From positions 1 through 6,780 of the forward strand of contig RFVZ01000144.1 in the NCBI GenBank assembly GCA_009922405.1: a DNA stretch of 6,780 bases, in the 5' to 3' direction. The notes below the pieces were generated by a model. The model had not been told where the DNA came from. It searched no databases and worked only from the letters and a program-made list of their open reading frames with translations. Origin of the DNA: Betaproteobacteria bacterium (GTDB lineage: Bacteria; Pseudomonadota; Gammaproteobacteria; Burkholderiales; Burkholderiaceae_E). Made by a program: the position numbers and the translations under genes. Position 1 is the stretch's first letter, and every line of letters begins with the position of its first letter. Shown piece by piece: positions 1 through 6,194 of this stretch.

Positions 1-1945
1 CGCCCCGATGGAGAGGGAACCCGTAGCCCGTCAGGTACACCATGTCGATGTCGCTCGCGCGGCTCGAGATGCCTTCCTCAAGAATCTTGGCCGCCTCGTT
101 GACGAGGGCGAAAACCAGACGCTGGACAATCTCTTCGTCGCTGACCTTGCGGGGGGTGCGGCCGATGCTCGTCCGATAATCCACAATCATCTGCTCGACC
201 AATGCCGATGGGATTGCGTCGCGTTTACCCGGCTTGTAGTCATACCAGCCGGCGCTTGTTTTCTGACCAAAACGGCCCATTTCGCAGAGCCGGTCCGCGG
301 TCAGGCTGTAGCGCATATTGGGCCGTTCAACCGCGCGGCGCTTGCGGATCGCCCAGCCGATGTCGTTACCTGCGAGGTCGCCCATGCGGAACGGACCCAT
401 CGCAAAGCCAAACTTCTCAATCGCCTTGTCGACCTGTGACGGGGTGCATCCCTCATCGAGCAGCATGCCCGCCTGACGGCTGTATTGCTCAATCATGCGG
501 TTACCAATAAAGCCGTCGCAGACCCCTGAGACCACGCAGGTCTTTTTGATCTTCTTGCCGATCTGCATGACCGTGGCCAAGACATCCTTGGCCGTATCGG
601 CGCCACGAACGACTTCGAGGAGCTTCATGACGTTCGCGGGGCTGAAGAAATGCATCCCCACGACATCCTGCGGACGTTTGGTGAAATGCGCGATCTTGTT
701 GACGTCGAGCGTCGACGTGTTCGACGCCAAGATGGCACCGGGTTTCATCACGGCGTCGAGTTGCTCGAAGACGGCTTTCTTGACCTCGAGTTCCTCAAAG
801 ACCGCCTCGATCACGAGGTCGCTGTTGCCCAGATCCGAGTAGTTAAGCGTGGTCGACAGAAGGGCCATCCGCTCTTCGTATTTGGTTTGCGCCAGCTTGC
901 CCTTCGCGACCTGAGCTTCGTAGTTCTTACGCATCGTCGCGACGCCACGATCAAGAGCCTCTTGCTTGGTCTCGAGCATCACGACCGGAATTCCTGCGTT
1001 GAGGAAATTCATCGTGATGCCACCGCCCATGGTGCCTGCGCCGATGACTGCCACTTTGTTGACGGGGCGGACCGCGGTGTCGTCGGGGACATCGGGGATT
1101 TTGCTGGTCGCCCGCTCGGCAAAGAAGGCGTGGCGCAGCGCCTTGCTCTCTGGCGTTTGCATCAGTTCGATAAACAGTTTGCGCTCGAAGGCAAGACCTG
1201 CGTCGATCTTCTGGTTGGTCGACGCGGCAACGGCATCGATGCAACGCAAGGGAGCCGGGAAATTCTTCGACATCGCGCCGACGGTATTCCGCGTGAACTG
1301 AAAATAAGCATCCGCATTGGGATGAGTACATTTCAGATTACGAACCAGGGGGAGCGGCCGGGCTGCCGAAATTTCGTGCGCGAAGGCAATCGCACCTTCC
1401 ATCAGGTCTCCCGTGATCACGCGGTCGAACAGCTTCTGTCCGGGCAAACTCGCGAGCACCTCGCTTTTTACAGGATCGCCACTCACGATGATGTTGAGCG
1501 CTGTCTCGACCCCGAGGACGCGTGGCAGGCGTTGCGTGCCGCCCGCGCCAGGCAGTAGGCCCAACTTCACTTCGGGCAGCGCAACGCTGGTTCCAGGCGC
1601 GGTGACCCGATAGTGACAGCCCATGGCGAGTTCGAGCCCGCCGCCCATGCAGACCGTATGGATCGCAGCCACGATGGGCTTGGTGGCCGCTTCGCAGATA
1701 CCGATCAAAGTGCCCAGGTTAGGCTCCGCGATCGCCATCGGTGAACCAAACTCTTTAATGTCGGCGCCGCCCGAAAACGCCTTGCCTGCACCTGTGATCA
1801 CGATCGCGGTAATCGCCGGGTCAGCCTGCGCCTGCTCGATTCCGTGCGCGATATCCCGTCGGGTTGCGAAACCCAGACCATTGACGGGCGGGTTTTGCAG
1901 GGTGATCACGGCGACGGTGCCGTGGGCTTCGTACTTGGCTGTCAT
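1..1945 (-). CDS. Bifunctional enoyl-CoA hydratase / 3-hydroxyacyl-CoA dehydrogenase, 3' end beyond the left edge
   Basis: This cytoplasmic beta-oxidation enzyme hydrates trans-2-enoyl-CoA to L-3-hydroxyacyl-CoA and then oxidises it to 3-ketoacyl-CoA with NAD+. The frame is open from ATG 1945-1943 to the window edge, giving 648 residues with no stop. Residues 1-190 are a crotonase domain: SGGADI at 58-63, and GGGLELA and LPEVKLG supply the probable catalytic Glu105 and Glu125. A Rossmann NAD site, GAGTMG, lies at 302-307. His432 (in GMHFFSP) and Glu444 (in LLEVV) form the probable dehydrogenase dyad, spaced 12 residues as in the family. FIGNRM at 479-484 opens the C-terminal helical domains, and the fragment ends in YGFPLHRG. 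Related proteins are about 700 residues, so roughly 50 are missing. The start is supported by AAGGA nine bases upstream. It resembles the FadJ/FadB alpha subunit and peroxisomal multifunctional enzyme type 1. Substrate chain length cannot be told, and no thiolase gene is visible. Confidence 0.95.
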   Translation of the reverse strand, partial: MTAKYEAHGTVAVITLQNPPVNGLGFATRRDIAHGIEQAQADPAITAIVITGAGKAFSGGADIKEFGSPMAIAEPNLGTLIGICEAATKPIVAAIHTVCMGGGLELAMGCHYRVTAPGTSVALPEVKLGLLPGAGGTQRLPRVLGVETALNIIVSGDPVKSEVLASLPGQKLFDRVITGDLMEGAIAFAHEISAARPLPLVRNLKCTHPNADAYFQFTRNTVGAMSKNFPAPLRCIDAVAASTNQKIDAGLAFERKLFIELMQTPESKALRHAFFAERATSKIPDVPDDTAVRPVNKVAVIGAGTMGGGITMNFLNAGIPVVMLETKQEALDRGVATMRKNYEAQVAKGKLAQTKYEERMALLSTTLNYSDLGNSDLVIEAVFEELEVKKAVFEQLDAVMKPGAILASNTSTLDVNKIAHFTKRPQDVVGMHFFSPANVMKLLEVVRGADTAKDVLATVMQIGKKIKKTCVVSGVCDGFIGNRMIEQYSRQAGMLLDEGCTPSQVDKAIEKFGFAMGPFRMGDLAGNDIGWAIRKRRAVERPNMRYSLTADRLCEMGRFGQKTSAGWYDYKPGKRDAIPSALVEQMIVDYRTSIGRTPRKVSDEEIVQRLVFALVNEAAKILEEGISSRASDIDMVYLTGYGFPLHRG

Positions 1946-1954
1946 CGGGTTGTG

Positions 1955-1959
1955 TCCTT
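1955..1959 (-). promoter_or_regulatory. Ribosome binding site of the bifunctional beta-oxidation gene
   Basis: The minus strand reads AAGGA, followed by a nine-base spacer and then ATG at 1945-1943. This is the clearest Shine-Dalgarno sequence in the window and fixes the start of the hydratase/dehydrogenase gene. Confidence 0.7.
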
Positions 1960-1990
1960 GTGGGTCGTTCTAGTGGTTAATTTGGGTTGA

Positions 1991-2006
1991 GCCAGTAAGT
2001 ATTGGC
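1991..2006. promoter_or_regulatory. Imperfect 16-bp palindrome, possible operator
   Basis: GCCAGTAAGTATTGGC has GCCA/TGGC outer arms and TA/TA inner pairs around a two-base centre. The only defect is one G-T pair. It lies 46-61 bases upstream of the hydratase/dehydrogenase start, where a repressor site would be expected. No T-run follows it on either strand, so it does not look like an intrinsic terminator. No specific regulator can be named. Confidence 0.3.
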
Positions 2007-2018
2007 ACTCGAAGTGTC

Positions 2019-2031
2019 GAAACTAAGTTTT
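2019..2031. promoter_or_regulatory. PsrA-like operator candidate (GAAAC-TAA-GTTTT)
   Basis: The core AAAC-TAA-GTTT (2020-2030) is a perfect inverted repeat with a three-base spacer. It closely matches the published Pseudomonas PsrA site, (G/C)AAAC-N2-4-GTTT(G/C), except that the last outer base is T. PsrA is a TetR-family repressor released by long-chain fatty acids that controls fadBA-type genes, and the downstream gene here encodes a FadB-like enzyme. A second, overlapping inverted repeat, TCGAAA (2017-2022) with TTTCGA (2030-2035), could instead be a weak hairpin after the ALDH stop. The operator assignment is inference from motif and position only. Confidence 0.35.
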
Positions 2032-2036
2032 TCGAA

Positions 2037-3449
2037 TTATGGGCTACTTTGACCTCTCCCGCCCATGGCGCGCGCGAGCCAGTCAAACATCTTGCCGTAC
2101 GGGGCCCGCATCAGGTGGGCTCCCGACCAGGGGGACTGCCTGAAGATGGGTTTGAGCTTGGAGAAATTTTTGAAGCCCCATTCTCCGTGATAGCTCCCGT
2201 AGCCACTGGCCCCAACGCCGCCGAACGGCAAATTGGTTTGCGCAATGTGTAGGATGCAGTCATTGATCGTTACGCCGCCTGCAATGGTCTCATGAAGAAT
2301 GCGTCGCTCTTCCGCGGCGCTTTGACCAAACCAATACAACGCGAGGGGTCGATCGTGCTGGCCGATGATTTCGAAAGCGGTATCGAGTTTCTCGTAGAAA
2401 AGAACTGGCAACAGCGGCCCGAAAATCTCTTCCTGCATCACCCGCATGGCGGCTGTCGCGTTAATAACCAGTGTCGGCGGGAGGCGACGTCGACTCCGAT
2501 CTGGCAGCTTGGGGGCCCAGTCCGGGGTTAGGATGCTAGCGCCTTGGTCGCGCGCGTCCTCAAGCAGTTCCAGCTGTCGATCAAAATGCCGATCGCTGAC
2601 GAGCGAAGAGTAATCGGGTGTGTCACCGAGCTCGGGATACTGTTTTTGGAGTGCCTGACTGAAGGCCTGCGCGAACGCAGTTCGGTGATTCTCGTGAACC
2701 AGCACATAGTCCGGCGCGATACAGGTTTGACCTGCGTTGAGTGCTTTGGCCATGACCAGACTGGCCGCAGCCCTTTCGAGGTCCGCGCTTGCAGAAACAA
2801 TCGTTGGCGATTTACCGCCCAACTCCAGCGTCACTGGGGTGAGGTTAGCGGAGGCGGTTCTGGCGACTTCACGTCCGACGCGAGTTGACCCGGTAAAGAA
2901 CAAATGGTCCCAGGGCAGCGCCGCGAATTCTTGCGCCAATTCAACGCCTCCGGTCACGACACGGAGTACATCGGGCGGGAATGCCTCAGCCACGGTCTGC
3001 GCGAGCAATTCAGAGAACCGGGGCGTCAGTTCGCTCGGTTTGATCATCACGCGGTTGCCGGCGGCAAGTGCTTCGAGAGTCGGTTCAAGCGCGAGATTGA
3101 GCGGGTAGTTCCATGGGCTGATGACGCCGACCACGCCTTGGGGCTGCGGCATGATCAGGCAACGACCCGGCTGAAAAGTGAGACTCGTCGGGACCGTTTG
3201 GGTTCGCATCCAGGTCGCCAGATGGCGTTGGATGTGACGCACGGAATCCCGCAACGGCATGATGTCGGCCATCCAGGTTTCGTGGGTCGAGCGATGCCCA
3301 AAATCTTGCGAAATGGCTTTTGTATAGGCCTCGCCATGCTGCACAAGGAGGTCGTTGATGGCCCCAATCCAGCGCAGGCGCGTGGCAAGCTCCGGATAAG
3401 GTTCCCGGCGCGCAGCCTCGCGAAATTGAGAAAATTGTGACTGCAGCAA
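2037..3449 (-). CDS. Coniferyl-aldehyde-dehydrogenase-type NAD(P)+ aldehyde dehydrogenase
   Basis: This cytoplasmic enzyme oxidises an aldehyde to its carboxylic acid. The full ALDH fold is present in 470 residues: PWNYP with the oxyanion Asn114, cofactor Lys137 in IKPSE, FFTGST at 184-189, general-base Glu209 in LELGGK, nucleophile Cys243 in GQTCIAPDY, and EEIFGP at 340-345. The GQTCIAPDY version and the length (usual for class 3-like ALDHs, about 450-480) fit the CalB/coniferyl aldehyde dehydrogenase group. Members also act on aliphatic and other aromatic aldehydes, so the substrate is open. The start codon is TTG at 3449-3447. The frame has an upstream stop (3497-3495) with no ATG or GTG between, and no good Shine-Dalgarno sequence. 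The gene is divergent from the DUF1214-led operon and lies 91 bp upstream of the beta-oxidation gene on the same strand, so co-transcription is possible. Confidence 0.93.
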   Translation of the reverse strand: MLQSQFSQFREAARREPYPELATRLRWIGAINDLLVQHGEAYTKAISQDFGHRSTHETWMADIMPLRDSVRHIQRHLATWMRTQTVPTSLTFQPGRCLIMPQPQGVVGVISPWNYPLNLALEPTLEALAAGNRVMIKPSELTPRFSELLAQTVAEAFPPDVLRVVTGGVELAQEFAALPWDHLFFTGSTRVGREVARTASANLTPVTLELGGKSPTIVSASADLERAAASLVMAKALNAGQTCIAPDYVLVHENHRTAFAQAFSQALQKQYPELGDTPDYSSLVSDRHFDRQLELLEDARDQGASILTPDWAPKLPDRSRRRLPPTLVINATAAMRVMQEEIFGPLLPVLFYEKLDTAFEIIGQHDRPLALYWFGQSAAEERRILHETIAGGVTINDCILHIAQTNLPFGGVGASGYGSYHGEWGFKNFSKLKPIFRQSPWSGAHLMRAPYGKMFDWLARAMGGRGQSSP

Positions 3450-3532
3450 AATGAGTGTTGGCTTGGCGTCGGAGCGGTGCTCTATCTTAGGGCGTCAACC
3501 CCGTGCATCCGCTTTTTTGTGTTTGGTTCGAG
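3450..3532. promoter_or_regulatory. Divergent intergenic region, presumed two promoters
   Basis: These 83 bases separate the ALDH gene (leftward) from the DUF1214/DUF1254/monooxygenase operon (rightward), so they should hold both promoters. Rightward, TATCTT at 3483-3488 is a fair -10 (four of six consensus bases) but no well-spaced -35 is seen. Leftward, TTGACG (complement of 3492-3497) resembles a -35 but lacks a good -10 at 16-18 bases. The promoters are therefore placed by context, not by sequence. A run of six T at 3513-3518 lies just before the operon start. Confidence 0.4.
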
Positions 3533-4156
3533 ATGAGCGTAAACCCTAGTATTAATGGCGCGGGCTTGACCAAGCGGATTTTTCCGTTGCTCTGGGTGGT
3601 TCTGCTTGGAGTCGTTCTAGGGGTGGGGACGGCCTGGTGGGCCATCCGAAACGGTGGAGCCGCGCGATCGTTGGTCAAGATGGGCCCCTGGGAAACGAGC
3701 CTGCTCGCGGGTAGCCCGAACGCAGATTCGTACACGCGAGCTCGGGTTGCAGTCGTGGGTTTGCTCGCGCTGGGGCGTGACGAGACGATCTATTACGTCG
3801 CGCGTACCGACAGCACAGGTCAGTCACTGCGCTCGCATTGTCAGTACCGGATTGACGGCCTGGCCCCGACCGCTCGATGGTGGAGCCTCACGGCGTATGC
3901 GGACGATCATTTTTTGTTTGAGGCCCCGCAGAATCGTTTTAGTTTGAACGGTGCTACCGCCCAACTGGATCAGCGCGGTGAATTTCATGTCCTGACCGGG
4001 CCCACGAAACCGAGTGACGCCGCTTTTGCCTGGTTACCCACCCCGGGAGATCGCGGGTTGGAACTTACTCTGCGTCTCTACCATCCGCTGGCGGCACTGC
4101 AACAAGATCCACGTGGGTTGATCGCGCCGACGATCAAACGAGTTGGCGCATGTTGA
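3533..4156 (+). CDS. Membrane-anchored DUF1214 domain protein
   Basis: This is a DUF1214 family protein of 207 residues, with no established biochemical role. Lys14-Arg15 precede a single hydrophobic segment at about 16-38, predicting an N-in membrane anchor with the domain in the periplasm. The DUF1214 region follows: GPWETS at 51-56, a YTRARVAV-like helix, ARWWSLTAY at 114-122, WLPTP at 167-171, LTLRLYHP at 178-185, and a PTIKRVG tail typical of the family. ATG 3533 is preferred; an in-frame GTG at 3503 would add ten residues (MHPLFCVWFE) before a still intact anchor. Neither start has a strong Shine-Dalgarno sequence. The stop overlaps the next gene's start by seven bases, so translation is probably coupled. 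In many proteins DUF1214 is fused behind DUF1254; here the two are separate adjacent genes. It may be one half of a heteromeric complex (inference). Confidence 0.85.
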   Translation: MSVNPSINGAGLTKRIFPLLWVVLLGVVLGVGTAWWAIRNGGAARSLVKMGPWETSLLAGSPNADSYTRARVAVVGLLALGRDETIYYVARTDSTGQSLRSHCQYRIDGLAPTARWWSLTAYADDHFLFEAPQNRFSLNGATAQLDQRGEFHVLTGPTKPSDAAFAWLPTPGDRGLELTLRLYHPLAALQQDPRGLIAPTIKRVGAC

Positions 4157-4677
4157 TCCGACCGATTGCCCTGCGAATTTTGGGCGTGCTCGCGATCGCG
4201 GCCGCAGTTCATTTCAGCGTGGTTTGGGCAGTACCTCGGGTCATGATGTGGAAGCTGTTGGATTCATTGGGTCAGGCTGGGAGTAGTGCCAACAGAATGC
4301 AGTCTCCGGTTCTTCCGCCGCTGGCTGACGCCACATCGCGCCGTGTCGTGATGCCAAATCCAGACCTCTTGTATGGCTTGTGTGTACTGGACCTCGAGCG
4401 AGGGCCGGTGATCGTTCGGGCGGATCCCAAGCTATCGACCTACTGGTCAATCGCACTTTATTCAAGTAACAGCGATAATTTTTTTGTACTGAATGATCGA
4501 GAGGCGGGGCAACTGCCGGTCGAATTACGAATCAGCACGACCGCAGACCAGCCGAAGGCGATCGTTGCTCCGAGTAAGAAGGTACTTCTTTTAATGCGAG
4601 TTTTGGTCCCGGATCGAACCCAGGGAATGGACGCACTCGAGGCGGCACGGTCGAGTTTACGATGCTCGACGTCCTGA
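4150..4677 (+). CDS. Membrane-anchored DUF1254 domain protein
   Basis: A short DUF1254 family protein of 175 residues with no established biochemical role. A hydrophobic segment at about 7-28, after Arg4 and Arg9, predicts a membrane anchor with a periplasmic domain. Family-like blocks are RRVVMPNPDLLYGL with VLDLERGPV (64-87), TYWSIALYSSNSDNFFVLND (97-116), and a closing strand LLLMRVLVP (146-154). It has only the DUF1254 half; the partner DUF1214 domain is encoded immediately upstream, overlapping by seven bases. The C-terminus (RCSTS) overlaps the first 16 bases of the monooxygenase gene. No Shine-Dalgarno sequence stands out before ATG 4150, which fits translational coupling. Two-domain DUF1254-DUF1214 proteins exist in many proteobacteria, so a heterodimer of these two products is a reasonable inference. 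A structural or chaperone-like role beside the monooxygenase is speculation. Confidence 0.82.
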   Translation: MLIRPIALRILGVLAIAAAVHFSVVWAVPRVMMWKLLDSLGQAGSSANRMQSPVLPPLADATSRRVVMPNPDLLYGLCVLDLERGPVIVRADPKLSTYWSIALYSSNSDNFFVLNDREAGQLPVELRISTTADQPKAIVAPSKKVLLLMRVLVPDRTQGMDALEAARSSLRCSTS

Positions 4678-6140
4678 TTATTGGCGCCGGTTTGTCCGGT
4701 ATTGGTGCCGCCCGCCATTTGCAGGCGCGTTGCCCCAGCAAACGCTGGGCAATTTTGGAAGCGCGCGACGACTTGGGAGGCACTTGGGATTTGTTTCGGT
4801 ATCCGGGCGTCCGATCGGACTCGGACATGTACACCCTTGGGTATGCGTTCAAGCCCTGGACAGAGAGCAAAGCAATCGCCGATGGCGCAACGATTCTGCG
4901 CTACCTTCGGGAGGCGGCCGACGAGGCCGACATCACCTCCCAGATACAGTTCGGACAAGCGGTCAGGCAGGCCCGTTGGTCAACAGAAGAGGCCGCCTGG
5001 ACGCTCGACGTCGAGACGATCAAAACCGGTGAGCGGAGTCAGTTCCGCACGCGGTTTCTCTATCTGTGCTGTGGCTATTACAGCTACGCAGAAGGTCATC
5101 ACCCGGCCTTTCCAGACCAGGATTCGTTTAAGGGGACACTGGTCTATCCTCAGTTCTGGCCCGCTGATCTGGACTATGCAGGCAAGCAAGTCGTGGTAAT
5201 CGGGAGCGGGGCCACGGCGGCAACTTTGGTTCCGGCGATGGCTAAAAAGGCGGCCCATGTCACGATGCTCCAGCGCTCGCCCACGTACATGGTTGCAAGG
5301 CCTTCGGACGACGCGGCTGCGTTGTGGCTTTACCGCAATCTGCCTAGATCCTTAGCCTACGATTTGACCCGCTGGAAAAATGTGTTGGTCGGGATGTTTT
5401 TGTATCGTTTGCTGAGGCGTTGGCCGCAACGTGCCAAGCAGCGCTTGGTGGGACTGGCGAGCAAGGCCTTGGGCCCCGAATTCGACGTCGGTAAACACTT
5501 TACGCCTCGTTATAACCCCTGGGATCAGCGCGTCTGCGCGTTGCCAGATGGCGATCTTTTCGAACAGATCAAATCCGGTCGAGCCTCGGTGGTCACCGAC
5601 CAGATCGCCCGTTTGTCGGCCAACGGGATTGAGTTGGCTAGCGGTGAAGTTTTGACCGCCGATGTCATCGTCTCGGCGACTGGACTCAAGCTCAACGTGC
5701 TGGGCGATATCGAGTTGAGCTTGGACGGCGCTGCATTCGATCCGTCCAAGGCCCTGACCTACAAGGGGATGATGCTCTCGGATTTGCCGAACTGCGTCAT
5801 GACCTACGGCTATACCAATGCATCCTGGACCCTCAAGGCGGACCTAACGGCGTCCTATGTTTGCCGTTTACTCAATTTTATGGACCGTCATCAATTTACG
5901 GTCGCTTCACCCGAGGGCAATCCGCGTGAAGAGCGTCTGCCATTTTTGGGTTTCACGTCGGGGTATGTTCAGCGATCGATTGATGCCTTGCCCAAACAGG
6001 GGCGGCGTTGGCCGTGGCGGGTTTACCAAAACTATCTGGCAGACTTGTTGGCGATCCGGTGGAGCCGGATTGATGACGGCGTGATGCGCTTTGAATCTTC
6101 GTTTGAATCTTTGCAGGCCCGGCGAGCGACGTCGAGTTAG
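4662..6140 (+). CDS. EthA-like FAD/NADPH monooxygenase (Baeyer-Villiger class)
   Basis: A class B flavoprotein monooxygenase of 492 residues. Such enzymes use FAD, NADPH and O2 to insert oxygen beside a ketone, or to oxygenate sulfur. The N-terminal FAD site is GAGLSG (8-13), followed by GGTWDLFRYPGVRSDSDMYT (39-58). The NADPH Rossmann motif is GSGATA (181-186), and SATG (338-341) is the second FAD motif. Its length and many blocks (YNPWDQR, KGMMLSDLPN, GYTNASWTLKADL, LPKQG) match mycobacterial EthA (489 residues). Arg290 in NPWDQR probably corresponds to the catalytic arginine of this class. The Baeyer-Villiger fingerprint FxGxxxHxxxWP is present at 156-167, but Tyr162 replaces the histidine. 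The basic, aromatic stretch at about 227-256 could bind a membrane surface. ATG 4662 puts the FAD site seven residues in, as expected. The start lies inside the DUF1254 gene (16-bp overlap), so it is the third gene of the operon. Substrate unknown. Confidence 0.93.
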   Translation: MLDVLIIGAGLSGIGAARHLQARCPSKRWAILEARDDLGGTWDLFRYPGVRSDSDMYTLGYAFKPWTESKAIADGATILRYLREAADEADITSQIQFGQAVRQARWSTEEAAWTLDVETIKTGERSQFRTRFLYLCCGYYSYAEGHHPAFPDQDSFKGTLVYPQFWPADLDYAGKQVVVIGSGATAATLVPAMAKKAAHVTMLQRSPTYMVARPSDDAAALWLYRNLPRSLAYDLTRWKNVLVGMFLYRLLRRWPQRAKQRLVGLASKALGPEFDVGKHFTPRYNPWDQRVCALPDGDLFEQIKSGRASVVTDQIARLSANGIELASGEVLTADVIVSATGLKLNVLGDIELSLDGAAFDPSKALTYKGMMLSDLPNCVMTYGYTNASWTLKADLTASYVCRLLNFMDRHQFTVASPEGNPREERLPFLGFTSGYVQRSIDALPKQGRRWPWRVYQNYLADLLAIRWSRIDDGVMRFESSFESLQARRATSS

Positions 6141-6148
6141 GCCTGGAC

Positions 6149-6194
6149 GGGCGTTAAACGACGGGCGTCAAACAACGCCCCTCAAACAACGCCC
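6149..6194. repeat. Three 14-bp tandem near-repeats with nested hairpins between convergent genes
   Basis: Units are gggcgttaaacgac (6149-6162), gggcgtcaaacaac (6163-6176) and gcccctcaaacaac (6177-6190), followed by gccc. TCAAACAACGCCC occurs exactly twice, at 6168-6180 and 6182-6194. The second copy includes the CoA-transferase stop codon (complement of 6182-6184) and its last three codons. The array also forms inverted repeats: GGGCGTT (6149-6155) with AACGCCC (6174-6180), and GGGCGT (6163-6168) with ACGCCC (6175-6180) around a six-base loop. Confidence 0.75.
6163..6180. terminator. Possible bidirectional terminator hairpin
   Basis: A six-base stem GGGCGT/ACGCCC with loop CAAACA sits between the converging monooxygenase and CoA-transferase genes, starting 23 bases after the monooxygenase stop. 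Its position and symmetry suit a shared terminator. There is no T-run on either strand, so it is not a canonical intrinsic terminator. Confidence 0.35.

Noticed and set aside
8..439. Plus-strand open frame of 143 codons at the left edge
   Set aside because: It is antisense to the C-terminal domains of the hydratase/dehydrogenase (FIGNRM through YGFPLHRG) and has no family resemblance of its own.
650..1558. Plus-strand open frame of 302 codons antisense to the hydratase/dehydrogenase gene
   Set aside because: It lies wholly inside the opposite strand of a gene with intact catalytic motifs. Its translation shows no recognisable domain, and long antisense frames are expected in GC-rich DNA.
1..1945. 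A frameshifted or broken hydratase/dehydrogenase
   Set aside because: The frame set by ATG 1945 still matches at the far edge (PLHRG at 16-2). Crotonase, NAD-binding and dehydrogenase motifs all read in that single frame, so the gene is only cut by the window.
2904..3440. Plus-strand open frame of 178 codons
   Set aside because: It is antisense to the N-terminal half of the ALDH, which carries the WNYP and FFTGST motifs. The antisense translation shows no domain.
3503..3532. GTG 3503 as the start of the DUF1214 protein
   Set aside because: ATG 3533 gives a standard short polar head before Lys-Arg and the transmembrane segment. The ten extra residues look unlike coding sequence of the family, though they cannot be excluded.
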